A stretch of 64,000 nucleotides of DNA from Leptothermofonsia sp049200465 (GTDB lineage Bacteria; Cyanobacteriota; Cyanobacteriia; Leptolyngbyales; Leptolyngbyaceae), in the NCBI RefSeq assembly GCF_049200465.1, contig NZ_CP120836.1:1364001-1428000 (forward strand), written 5' to 3'. This document shows positions 41,591 to 51,400 of this stretch, piece by piece; within the stretch, counting starts at the first letter, position 1; each line of letters opens with the position of its first letter. Made by a program: the position numbers and the translations under genes. Below the pieces are notes generated by a model. It was not told the origin of the DNA. It worked only from the letters and a program-made list of their open reading frames with translations, and did not search any database.

Positions 41591-42728
41591 TTAGGCCAGC
41601 TGATGCCTTAACCACAACGCCAGCAGTGGCAGTGTGATCCGGTAATGGTACTCCGGTCCATACACCAGGCCCTTTTGCTGCAAACTTGCCAGGGCTCCCT
41701 GGAGTCCCCCTCCCCGGGATAGCCGATGTTTTTGAATATACTCCCGCGAGTGAGGGCTATCAGTCGGATCGAGGGCCAGACTTTCCAGGACACGCACCTG
41801 GCTGGGCGGCAACAGCAAAATGAGCGATTCGAAGGTTGAGGATAGGTCTTCGATCAGAGTCAGTGCGCTGCGGTGGATGTGATGGGGGAAGATGAGGGGG
41901 AAGTGGGGAGTGGCTTTGGCTGGATGATTCCCGAGAACCAATGGCTTCTGCGCAAAGTAGGGCTTTCTGGTCTAGCCAGAGGCGGCGAGCAAGGGCGATC
42001 GCATCTCCCAGATGTCCCTGTACATACTCCAGAAATAGCTGGAGTGCTTCAGTTTCGGGAGCAAATTGCAACCCTTCGGCTGCCAGAGCAGATATAATCC
42101 AGGGCTGGAGGTCTTCGTTCTTTAAGGGGCCCAGCACAATGACCTGCATGTTGCTGTGCTGCACCCAGCTATCGGCAAAGGTGGAAATCAGGGTATAGCT
42201 CACCCGGGTTTGCTGCTGAATTTCCTGACGCAGGTACCGTTGCCATTTTTCGGTACGGTCCCAGGAGCGAATGTGGGGAAAATTCATAAACACCAGAACA
42301 ACTCGACAGTTGAGCCATTCTGCCAGCGCCTGGGGTAGTGATAGCAGGCTTTGAAACAGGGCCCATTCATCCTTGGGTGTTAAATGCCAGATTAATCGTG
42401 CCTGCCCACCACTGGTTTGTTCCAGAATAATCGGCTGGGTTACGCTCCAGCGTTGAATAAGCGCAAGTTCTGGGGGGGACTGAAATTCTGAAATAATGCC
42501 TTCTGCCAAGAGTTGCAGAAATCGGCTGCTGTCAGTCGCTCGCAGGCAGTCAATTTCGATGACGCGGGCTTTTACAGTTTGAGCAGCGTGGCGGAGGAGG
42601 GTGCGCCGCCCACTACCGGGTACCCCCGCTAGTAAAAGGTCGCCATCCGACTTCAGGATGTGGCAAATCTGATGCAGTTCTGCCCGCCTGCCGACCAGAT
42701 CTCGAGGAATTAAGGGGTTGGCGATCAT
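41591..42728 (-). CDS. AAA/STAND-like ATPase, frameshifted near its C terminus
   Basis: From ATG 42726-42728 the protein starts IANPLIPRDLVGRRAELHQI, typical of AAA_16/STAND ATPases that open with a GREx motif. The P-loop reads GVPGSGRRTLLRHA, with Arg in place of the usual Lys, and the Walker B region is CRVVLVFMNFPHIRSW without the normal acidic pair, so nucleotide hydrolysis is doubtful. The initial frame runs past 41940 and turns into Pro/His nonsense, whereas a neighbouring frame gives a winged-helix-like ending (LLLPPSQVRVLESLALDPTD ... LRHQLA) to 41591. One extra base in a G5 run at 41884-41888 or 41896-41900 explains this. Intact length would be about 379 residues. It is divergent from the P-type ATPase gene; function unknown. 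Confidence 0.6.
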
Positions 42729-42842
42729 AATTATAGAGTAAAATCTAAGGAGCTTAATACTAATTAATAGTGCTGTGGTATCGAATTTGGCACTATGATC
42801 AAGTGCTAACGGTGTTATAACATTCCTTCGCAAAGTTTTCCT

Positions 42843-45684
42843 ATGGCTGTAAATTCTCCCGCGACGACTTCGGTTCCGGCTGCGGTACCGCTCTGGCACA
42901 CTTTTGGGATTGAGCAAACGCTGAAACAGTTGCAGAGCGATCGCAAGTCCGGTTTGACGAATGAGCAGGCTGCTGTTCAGCTTCAGCGTTACGGATTAAA
43001 CGAGTTAGTGGAGACAGGAGGGCGTACAGCCTGGCAAATTCTGCTGGATCAGTTTACCAACATCATGCTGCTCCTGCTGATTGCGGTTGCCATTATCTCC
43101 GGTGTTCTTGATTTTATAGATTTACAGTCTGGGAAGCTTTCCCCAGGAGAAGTTCCGTTTAAGGACACGATCGCCATTCTGGCAATTGTAGTTTTAAATG
43201 GCGTGCTGGGTTATTTGCAAGAGAGCAAAGCCGAGAAAGATCTGGCCGCTCTCAAGAAACTGGCAACCTCCAGAGTGCGGGTCATACGCGACGGCAGAAT
43301 TGTAGAAATTGACTCAAAGGAACTGGTACCCGGTGACATCATGCTGCTGGAAGCCGGAGTACAGATTGCTGCTGATGGGCGCTTGATTGATGAGGCAAAT
43401 CTGCAAGTTCGTGAGTCAGCATTGACGGGAGAGGCACTGGCGGTTAATAAGCAGGCAGAAATTGAGTTGCCAGAGGATACGCCATTGGGCGATCGCATCA
43501 ACCTGGTATATCAAGGGACTGAAGTGGTACAGGGGCGAGGTACGGTCGTTGTCACTGGCACTGGAATGCAAACAGAATTGGGACGCATTGCAACCATGCT
43601 GCAATCAGTGGAAACCGAATCCACTCCGTTGCAGAACCGGATGGACCAGCTCAGCAAAACTCTGGTTACTGGGGCAATGGCAATGGTGGCTCTGGTGGTG
43701 CTGGGTGGCATCATTCATCTGGGTCTCCAAAGCTGGAAGGATTTGTTAGAAGTGTCGCTTAGTATGGCAGTGGCGATCGTCCCTGAAGGGTTGCCTGCCG
43801 TCATTACAGTCACCCTGGCACTGGGAACTCAGCGGATGGTACGACGTCATGCCCTGATTCGCAAACTGCCAGCGGTGGAAACATTGGGCTCGGTGACGAC
43901 CATTTGCTCGGATAAAACGGGAACCCTGACCCAGAACAAAATGGTAGTGCAGTATGTTTACACCAGCAGCACGGCGCTACACGTAACGGGTGAAGGCTAC
44001 GACCCGGTAGGGAACTTTCACCCTACTACCAGTACAACAGACTCCAACTTCATTAACCCGCAAGAACAACCTGAATTGCTGAATTTACTAATTGCCTGCA
44101 CCGTCTGTAATGATGCGGTGTTACAGAAGGAGATGGGCGAGTGGGTTATCTTAGGCGACCCCACAGAGGGAGCATTGCTTTCTTTAGCAGGCAAGGCAGG
44201 CTTTCAAAAGGATCAGTGGGAGGATAAATTCCCTCGTGTTGCCGAGTTTCCGTTTTCTTCGGAACGGAAGCGGATGAGTGTAATCCTGGAAGTGATGGGC
44301 GATCGCCAACCAGCAGGCAACCCGTCCCCCTACATGATGTTTACAAAAGGTTCCCCTGAACTCATTTTAGAGCGCTGCACTCAAATTCAAGTGGGTGAAG
44401 TCGCTCAACCGATTACTGATGCGCAACGTCATCAAATTTTGGAGCAAAACAATACTATGGCAGGGCGGGGATTGCGGGTACTTGGGTTTGCCTGCAAACC
44501 CCCTCCTGGAGATTCCTCCAGAAGGATCGGATGAAAAGACGGAGCGAGATCTAGTTTGGCTGGGATTGGTGGGAATGCTGGATGCGCCCCGCCCCGAAGT
44601 GCGAGATGCCGTGGCTCGCTGCCGCAGTGCGGGGATTCGCCCCATCATGATTACGGGTGACCATCAATTAACGGCACAGGCCGTGGCAGAAGATTTAGGA
44701 ATTGCAATCCGGGGCGGCGATCGCGTCCTCACCGGACGCGATCTGGAAAAGATGGATCCGAAGCAACTAGAGCAGGAAGTGCAGCATGTTAATATCTATG
44801 CCCGCGTTGCGCCTGAACATAAACTTCACATTGTACAGGCACTACAACGCCGAAATCAGATTGTGGCGATGACAGGAGATGGTGTGAATGATGCACCGGC
44901 TCTCAAGCAAGCCGATATTGGTGTTGCGATGGGCATCACGGGCACTGATGTCAGCAAAGACGCCAGTGATATGATCCTGCTGGATGATAATTTTGCCACT
45001 ATCGTCGCTGCTGCCGAAGAGGGACGGGTTGTCTATACTAACATCCGCCGCTTTATTAAATACATCCTGGGCAGTAATATCGGCGAATTGTTAACCATTG
45101 GTGCCGCACCGTTAATTGGGCTGGGTGGTGTTCCCCTGACTCCGTTGCAAATCCTGTGGATGAACCTGGTTACAGATGGATTGCCTGCCCTGGCCCTGGC
45201 CGTGGAACCCGCCGAACCCAACGTTATGAAGCGCCCACCCTATGATCCAAAGGAAAGTATTTTCGCCCGTGGTTTGGGCTCATACATGATCCGGATTGGT
45301 ATCATCCTGTCAATCCTGGCAATTAGCTTAATGGTTTGGTCCTATGACTATGTGAAACACACTCCCGGTGACCCGGAACGGTGGAAAACAATGGTATTTA
45401 CGACCCTGTGTATTGCCCAGATGGGGCACGCCCTTGCCATCCGTTCCAACACCCAACTGACCATTGAAATGAATCCCTTCTCCAATCCCTACATCCTGGC
45501 TGCGGTGAGCTTAACTACAATCTTGCAGTTGATGCTGGTCTATGTTCCTTTCCTACGTAGTTTCTTTGGCACCCACTACTTAAACCTGACTGAACTGGGT
45601 ATTTGTCTAGGATTCAGTATGCTGATGTTTGTTTGGGTGGAGTTGGAGAAGCTGGTGTTGCGCTGGTACACGACCCGGAAGTGA
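42843..45684 (+). CDS. P-type Ca2+-ATPase (type IIA), with one frameshift
   Basis: About 946 residues when the two frames are joined, the usual length. First frame: N-terminal cation-ATPase domain (GLTNEQAAVQLQRYGLNELV), actuator ESALTGEALAV, ion-binding helix IVPEGLPAVITVTLAL, phosphorylation site CSDKTGTLTQNK (Asp357), nucleotide-binding FTKGSPELILERC. Near 44499-44503 the frame breaks at AAACCCCCTCC. The next frame continues exactly in register with LLEIPPEGSDEKTERDLVWL, hinge TGDGVNDAPALKQADIGVAM, and helices 5-10, ending at 45684. One extra C in the run explains the break. PEGL in helix 4 supports Ca2+ (SERCA/PacL-like) rather than heavy-metal transport. It pumps Ca2+ out of the cytosol. 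Broken gene or assembly error cannot be distinguished here. Confidence 0.85.
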
Positions 45685-45688
45685 AAAG

Positions 45689-45727
45689 AGTTGTAAGTTA
45701 TGAGTTATGAGTTATGAGTTATGAGTT
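45689..45727. repeat. Heptameric tandem repeat (GTTATGA)
   Basis: Five consecutive 7-bp units (GTTATGA, ending GTTGG) fill the spacer before recF. They match the short tandemly repeated heptamers known from filamentous cyanobacteria and the related units inside mutS2 and recF. Confidence 0.8.
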
Positions 45728-45769
45728 GGTTTTCTCTCTGACTCAGGACTCAGAACAGATCACTTCTCC

Positions 45770-46972
45770 ATGTATCTTCGTTCCCTCCACCTCCGCCAGT
45801 TCCGCAATTACCTGGATCAACGGGTGGAGTTTAATGCTCCTAAAGCCATTCTGGTGGGTAATAATGCCCAGGGAAAATCGAATCTGCTAGAGGCGGTGGA
45901 ATTGTTGTCAACCCTACGATCGCACCGCACCTCCCGCGATCGCGATCTCATTTTGAATGGAGCGGCGATCGCCCAGATCACAGGGCAAGTGGAACGAACC
46001 ATCGGTTCCATCGAGTTAGCGATGACACTGCGGAATAACAGCCGCCGTACCGTGGCGATTAATGGCGAAAATCTCCGCCGCCAACTGGATTTTTTGGGTC
46101 TTCTAAATGTCGTTGAGTTTTCCAGTCTGGATCTCGATCTGGTGCGTGGCGGACCGGAACAACGCCGTAACTGGTTAGATTCTCTCTTGATCCAGCTTGA
46201 ACCTGTCTACGCCTATATTTTGCAGCAATACAATCAAGTTTTGCGGCAGAGGAATGCTTTGCTGAAACGAAGTCTGGTTGGGGAAGCTGGGAACCAGGAG
46301 CCAGAATTCAAGAGTCAGGAGCAAACTCAAAACTTAGAACTCAGAACTCAAAGCTCTTCCTCGCTTCTTCCCGAACTGGCGCTCTGGGACGCTCAATTGG
46401 CGGCTGCGGGAACTCGTGTGATTCGGCGACGAGCCAGGGTGGTGCAACGGTTGGTTCCACTGGCAACTGACTGGCATCGGGCCATCAGTGGTAGTACCGA
46501 AGAGTTAGAAGTTCGCTATGTCCCCAATGTAGCGACACAGGAAGATGACCCGGAGGTTGTGAGACAGGCGTTTCTGGAAAAGATTCAGGAGCGGGCGATC
46601 GCTGAAAAATACCAGGGTACAACGCTGGTGGGTCCCCACCGGGATGAAGTCGAGTTTACAATTAACGGCGCTTTCGCGCGTCAGTATGGTTCTCAAGGGC
46701 AACAGCGCACGCTCGTACTGGCACTGAAACTGGCAGAACTCAAACTCATCGAAGATGTCATTGGCGACCCGCCCTTGCTGCTTTTAGATGACGTTCTAGC
46801 CGAACTGGATTTGAATCGTCAAAATCAGTTGCTGGATGTCATTCAAGATCGCTACCAAACGTTGATTACCACAACACACCTGGGTTCATTTGATGCCCAG
46901 TGGCTCCATTCATCCCAAATTTTGACGGTCAAGGCGGGGCAGCTATTTCCAGGGAATGGGGCTGGGAGCTAG
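45770..46972 (+). CDS. recF: DNA replication/repair protein RecF
   Basis: 400 residues. Walker A LVGNNAQGKSNLLEAVELLS (about 28-47), the RecF motif GGPEQRRNWLDSLLIQLEP, the HRDE motif LVGPHRDEVEFTI, signature YGSQGQQRTLVLALKLAEL, and Walker B LLLLDDVLAELDLNRQNQLL. RecF is an SMC-like ATPase that loads RecA at gaps with RecOR. Normal length is about 370-380. The excess is a low-complexity insert, residues about 172-200 (46283-46370), reading AGNQEPEFKSQEQTQNLELR followed by TQSSSS, made of the same heptameric repeats found in mutS2. It sits in the coiled-coil arm after LLKRS, where length variation can be tolerated. Preceded by a heptamer repeat tract and followed 39 bp later by the zinc-ribbon gene. 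Confidence 0.95.
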   Translation: MYLRSLHLRQFRNYLDQRVEFNAPKAILVGNNAQGKSNLLEAVELLSTLRSHRTSRDRDLILNGAAIAQITGQVERTIGSIELAMTLRNNSRRTVAINGENLRRQLDFLGLLNVVEFSSLDLDLVRGGPEQRRNWLDSLLIQLEPVYAYILQQYNQVLRQRNALLKRSLVGEAGNQEPEFKSQEQTQNLELRTQSSSSLLPELALWDAQLAAAGTRVIRRRARVVQRLVPLATDWHRAISGSTEELEVRYVPNVATQEDDPEVVRQAFLEKIQERAIAEKYQGTTLVGPHRDEVEFTINGAFARQYGSQGQQRTLVLALKLAELKLIEDVIGDPPLLLLDDVLAELDLNRQNQLLDVIQDRYQTLITTTHLGSFDAQWLHSSQILTVKAGQLFPGNGAGS

Positions 46973-47011
46973 AAATTGCGATAATAGGGTTAATGTTGAT
47001 GGTTTTTGTGA

Positions 47012-47368
47012 ATGCCGGAATGTCCTCGTTGTCACCAGGCTGTTGATGTACAGGCGATCGCCTGCCCCTATTGCCGCACTCCGCTGAAGGCATATGGCCA
47101 TCCCGGTATGACGCTTCATCATGCAACGGGGGATGAGCCGCTATGTGTGACCTGTGTTTACGATGAGGATGATACCTGTACATTACCTAAACGTCCTTAT
47201 GCCAAGGATTGCACGTTGTACCGCGATCGCAACCAGACCGTTTCATCCATTGCTACACAGGGATATACCCGCGACTTTCAAATCAAGACCTGGATTAAGC
47301 GCAATTTGGGCTGGATTCTGCTGTTGGGCCTAATCCTGTTCAGCTTGACTCTGACTCTACTGAGATAG
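47012..47368 (+). CDS. Zinc-ribbon membrane protein
   Basis: 118 residues. The N terminus MPECPRCHQAVDVQAIACPYCRTPL has two CxxC knuckles, a zinc ribbon. A second cluster CVTCVYDEDDTCTLPKRPYA then KDC adds four Cys in a C-x2-C-x7-C-x9-C pattern, which could bind another metal ion. The C terminus is one transmembrane helix (NLGWILLLGLILFSLTLTLL) with a short tail, so the Cys-rich part probably faces the cytosol. Similar small proteins are widespread in cyanobacteria; their role is unknown. It lies 39 bp downstream of recF on the same strand and is probably co-transcribed. Confidence 0.75.
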   Translation: MPECPRCHQAVDVQAIACPYCRTPLKAYGHPGMTLHHATGDEPLCVTCVYDEDDTCTLPKRPYAKDCTLYRDRNQTVSSIATQGYTRDFQIKTWIKRNLGWILLLGLILFSLTLTLLR

Positions 47369-47470
47369 GTAGCTACGTCGGGTTTGCTGTTATTGGGCAT
47401 GCGATCGCAACCTGGATTGCAGTTGGAGTGCTGGGGATTGGGATTTATGCCCTGTTGGCGGGGTTATCGC
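47369..47470. other. Short spacer with a hydrophobic reading
   Basis: A plus-strand frame overlapping the previous stop reads SYVGFAVIGHAIATWIAVGV then LGIGIYALLAGLSL before TAG near 47475, a plausible transmembrane helix without a start codon. It may be the tail of a degraded membrane protein gene. Confidence 0.25.
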
Positions 47471-47575
47471 TGTAGCCACCAGGCTTAGAACGGGGTGCAG
47501 GGTTCCACCCCCTCCACCCCCAAAATTATCCTTAATTTAATTGTGCCCAGCTACTTACGTTATAGGATTGCTATC
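47470..47575. repeat. Copy of the dispersed GC-rich palindromic element
   Basis: GTAGCCACCAGGCTTAGAAC, GGGGTGCAGGGTTCCACCCC, then the alternative tail CCCCCAAAATTATCCTTAAT and GCCCAGCTACTTACG; related to 40312-40405. Confidence 0.6.
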
Positions 47576-47640
47576 AGGTGACACCATCGCTAACTCACCT
47601 TACCGTAGTTTCCAATCACCTAAACAGAGGTCAATGGCCC

Positions 47641-48060
47641 ATGAGTTCTGAAGCCAGGCGCCAATTCATACTAAAGATTCTTTTGATGGCTTGTATCTTT
47701 TCGACAGCGCTTCATTTCACAGATAACTATTTTTATATCAAGCAGTATCCTGAGCCTGACTGGATTACGCCATCTTCAACTTATACATCATGGCTGATTT
47801 GGACTGGGATTGGAGTTGCCGGTTACTGGTTATATAAAAGTCGGAAATTCTGGTTCGCCTATCCATGTTTGGTGCTGTATTCATTTTGTGGACTAGATAG
47901 TTTGGGTCATTACCTGTATGGGGCGATGTCTGCGTTCTCGCTGAAAATGCATTTCCTGATTATGATTGATGGATTGACAGGCGCAGCCATTTTGGGATTT
48001 ACGCTGTGGTCAGGTTTAATTCTCAAAGAACCGTTCAGTCAAAGCCTATCTGAGAACTAA
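47641..48060 (+). CDS. Small multi-pass membrane protein of unknown function
   Basis: 139 residues from the ATG at 47641; an earlier GTG adds a non-homologous stretch. Four hydrophobic segments: FILKILLMACIFSTALHFTD, SWLIWTGIGVAGYWLYKS, WFAYPCLVLYSFCGLDSLGH and MIDGLTGAAILGFTLWSGLI. Conserved-looking polar residues inside the helices (HFTDNY, DSLGHYLYG, KMHFLIMIDG) suggest a functional site, possibly with His and Asp ligands. I do not recognise the family with certainty. It is isolated between repeat elements on the same strand as recF and the TIR gene. Confidence 0.65.
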   Translation: MSSEARRQFILKILLMACIFSTALHFTDNYFYIKQYPEPDWITPSSTYTSWLIWTGIGVAGYWLYKSRKFWFAYPCLVLYSFCGLDSLGHYLYGAMSAFSLKMHFLIMIDGLTGAAILGFTLWSGLILKEPFSQSLSEN

Positions 48061-48154
48061 AATGGCTACTGTTTAAATCCAGATAAGGTGAGCAATGCTC
48101 ACCCTATGCCGATCTCAAACAGGATAATTCTCCTCTTCACTCCGTATTCTCCAA

Positions 48155-48292
48155 CGGTTCTTCCGGCTTGCCGGTGAAAGAGTAGCATAAGCTACTCTTT
48201 CATCTCGAACAAAGTCCCTGGAATATTGCTTTTGTTTTAATGATAAGCGAAGCTTATCATTAAACTCCCAGGACAGCCTTCCCAACCAGGGT
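48155..48292. repeat. Structured intergenic element, copy B
   Basis: Matches copy A (41178-41322) along its length: GGTGAAAGAGTAGC, GCTACTCTTTCA, AACAAAGTCCCTGGAA, and the second hairpin TTAATGATAAGC/GCTTATCATTAA, which is a perfect palindrome apart from a 2-base centre. Here it is about 150 bp upstream of the TIR-CHASE2 gene on the same strand, with a GC-rich element between them. Confidence 0.65.
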
Positions 48293-48298
48293 GAATAT

Positions 48299-48413
48299 TA
48301 TAGCGGTAGTCCTGATGGTTAGGACGGGGTGCAGGGGTTCTACCCCTGGCTGGGGGCGAAGCCCCCACTCCCTCTCTAATTCCAATGTCCTAACGCACCC
48401 GCGTAGAACTATA
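48299..48413. repeat. Dispersed GC-rich palindromic element, best preserved copy
   Basis: 115 bp from TATAG to CTATA. Inner pairs TTAGGAC/GTCCTAA and TGGGGGC/GCCCCCA and the outer CGGTAG and CTATA ends fit a terminal-inverted-repeat structure. Nearly identical to 12791-12905. It separates copy B of the structured element from the TIR-CHASE2 start codon by 28 bp, so it lies in the 5' region of that gene. Confidence 0.8.
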
Positions 48414-48441
48414 AAACACGACGTTTTGAGTACGACTAAAA

Positions 48442-51400
48442 ATGTATGAGTATCAGGATGTATTTATCTCCTATGGGCGAGTTGATAGCCGGGCTTTTGT
48501 GCTGGAGTTACATCGGCGGCTATCTGAAAAAAAATTAAATATTTGGTGCGATTTTGAAGATATTCCACTGGGGGTCAACTTTCAGCATCAGATTGACGAT
48601 GCAATTGAAAAAACTGATAACTTTCTGTATGTCATTTCTCCCCATGCAGTGAACTCGCCCTACTGCTGCAAAGAATTGGAAATGGCAGTTCAATGCAACA
48701 AACGTATTATCCCCCTGATGCATGTGGAGCAAATAGACCGGGAAGTCTGGCAACGGCGGTTTCCAGATTGCGCTCCTGAAGAATGGGAAGACTTTCAGGC
48801 GAAGGGATTGCATTCCAGTTTCTCAAACATGCATCCAGTTATTTCCCAAATTAATTGGGTCTTTTTTCGAGAAGGCATTGATAACTTTGAAGCATCCTTT
48901 GCTGGACTAGAGGAGGTGCTTGAGCGTCATGCAGGTTATGTGCGGCAGCATACTCAATGGTTTGTCAAAGCATTGGAGTGGGAGCGGCATCAGAAAAATT
49001 CGCACTATTTGCTGGTTGGGGAAGAGCGGGAAGCTGCCGAAACCTGGCTTAAAACCCGATTTGGAGATGAACAGCCACCTTGTGAACCAACCGATTTGCA
49101 CTGCGAATTTATCTGCGAAAGCATCAAGAATGCCAATAATTTGATGACGCAGATGTTCTTGTGCCATGCGGATAGCGATCGCGCGATCGCCGACAAAATT
49201 GCGAAAACTTTGATGCGGCATGGTTTGACCGTCTGGAGGAATCAGGCAGACATTGGCACGGGCAGTGAATATCAGGAAGCCATTCAAAAAGGAATTGAAG
49301 GGGCAGACAACATCGTTTACCTGCTTTCGCCCGACTCCTTAACTTCAAAATTTTGCCAGCAGGCCCTGGATCACGCCTTTAGTTACCACAAGCGAATCAT
49401 TCCGATTCGGCTGCAATTTACCGAACCAGCAGCTCAGTTTTCTCGCCAACCCCAGAGGGGTTTAGATCAGATTTACGATCGCGTCCTCGAAGACACTCCC
49501 AATTCGTCAACTATTCCATCAAAATTGCAGGGTGTGCAGTTCATTGATCTGATTGAGCATGGCGATGAGGCGCAATACCGCGATGCCATGAACCGCCTGC
49601 TGCACGAACTTCAGCGGGATACGGTTTACTATGAGCAACACAAAATCCTCCTGGTGAAAGCGCTTAAGTGGCAAGAACAAAAACGAAATCCCAGCATTTT
49701 GCTCCAGGGTTACAATCTCCGTCACACGGAGGCATGGCTAAAGGCTGCCCAGGGCCACAGGCATCCCCCCACAACCCTCCAGGAAGAATTCATTTCTGAA
49801 AGCCTGAAACAACCATCAGAAGCCTCTTTAGACGTTTTTATTGCCTACTCCCGCGTCGATTCTGATTTTGTACGCAAGCTGAATGACGCATTGCAAATTC
49901 AAGGCAAAACTACCTGGTTTGATCAGGAAAGCATTGCATCGGGGGCAGACTTTCAGCGCGAAATCTATCTCGGTATCGAACGTTGCAACAATTTTTTGTT
50001 CGTTATTTCCCCGAATTCAATTCACTCGCCCTACTGTGCTGATGAAGTCGAGTATGCCGCGAAATTAAATAAGCGAATCGTCACCGTTTTGCACCGCGAA
50101 GTTTCCCCATCGGAACTACCTCCTGCTCTGGCAGCCGTCCAGTGGATCGACTTTAGAAAGCATGGAGGTGACTTTTTAGCTAACTATGGTGAGCTGCTGC
50201 GCACCCTGGACACCGACCTGGAGCATGTACGGACTCATACCCGCTTGCTGATGCGGGCGATGGAATGGGAGCAGCAAGGACGGGATGACGGCTTTTTGCT
50301 GCGCGGAAAAGACCTGTCTACCTCTGACCAGTGGTTGCAGCAAGCTGTTAATAAACAGCCCGCACCCACAGCCCTGCAAACTGAATACGTCACAGCCAGC
50401 TGGGAACTGCCAAAGCGCAAGGTAAAACCCCGCACTGTTCTGCTGTCTGGCCTTGCGGCCAGTCTGCTGATTGCGATCGCTCGCTTCCTGGGGTTGACTC
50501 AAACGATGGAACTGAGCATGTATGATGTTTTGGTGCGATCGCGTCCCAGTGAACCTCAGGACAACCGTTTTCTCATCGTCAGTGTAGATGAAGATAGCAT
50601 CCGATTTCTGGATCAGTGGTACGAGCAATCGGGCGGAAAGCTACCTGATCGGGCACTGGCCGATTTGCTGAATCACTTGCAGCCTCAACAACCCCGGCTA
50701 ATTGGCCTGGATTTTTATCGCCCCTTCCCGGCCAAGCCTGAACTGGTACCCCTGTTGAAACAGATGCAAAACTTAGTTGTTTTGTGCAAAAGCAGTTATG
50801 AGGGCGAAGGCACAGAAAAACCACCAGAAGTGAACTCTTTAGATCGCCTGGGTTTTAGCGACTTTGTCGATGATGGTGGACGCACCCTCCGCCGCCATTA
50901 CCTGATGCAAACGGCAGATCCTAAATTCTGCAACACTCCCGAAGCCTTTAACCTGGTCCTGGCTCGTCGCTATCTGGCGACAGAAGGAAAACCTTTTACC
51001 TCTCCCCTGGATGACCAGGGTTTCTACGTGCGAGACATGCAGTTCGGTGAAACGCCCATTCCTCAACTGTTGGGAAATGGTAGCGGCTATCAAGAGATGA
51101 ACAATCAACTGCGAGGATACCAGACGCTACTGAATTACCGCACCCACAACGGCGATCCGGGTAAATTAGCTCCTATGATCAGCCTCAAAGAGATGCTAAC
51201 GAACCCGACAAAGGCAGAAGAGGCAAAAGATCGCATCGTTTTGATTGGCTACACGGCCAAAAGTACAGGGGCAGAAGACTCCTGGAACACTCCCTACGGT
51301 AAAGAAATTCCGGGGGTGGTTGCCCAGACTCAAATGACCAGCCAGCTTTTGAGTGCAGCTTTAAATGGACGGCGATTGATCTGGTGGTGGCCCCTCTGGG

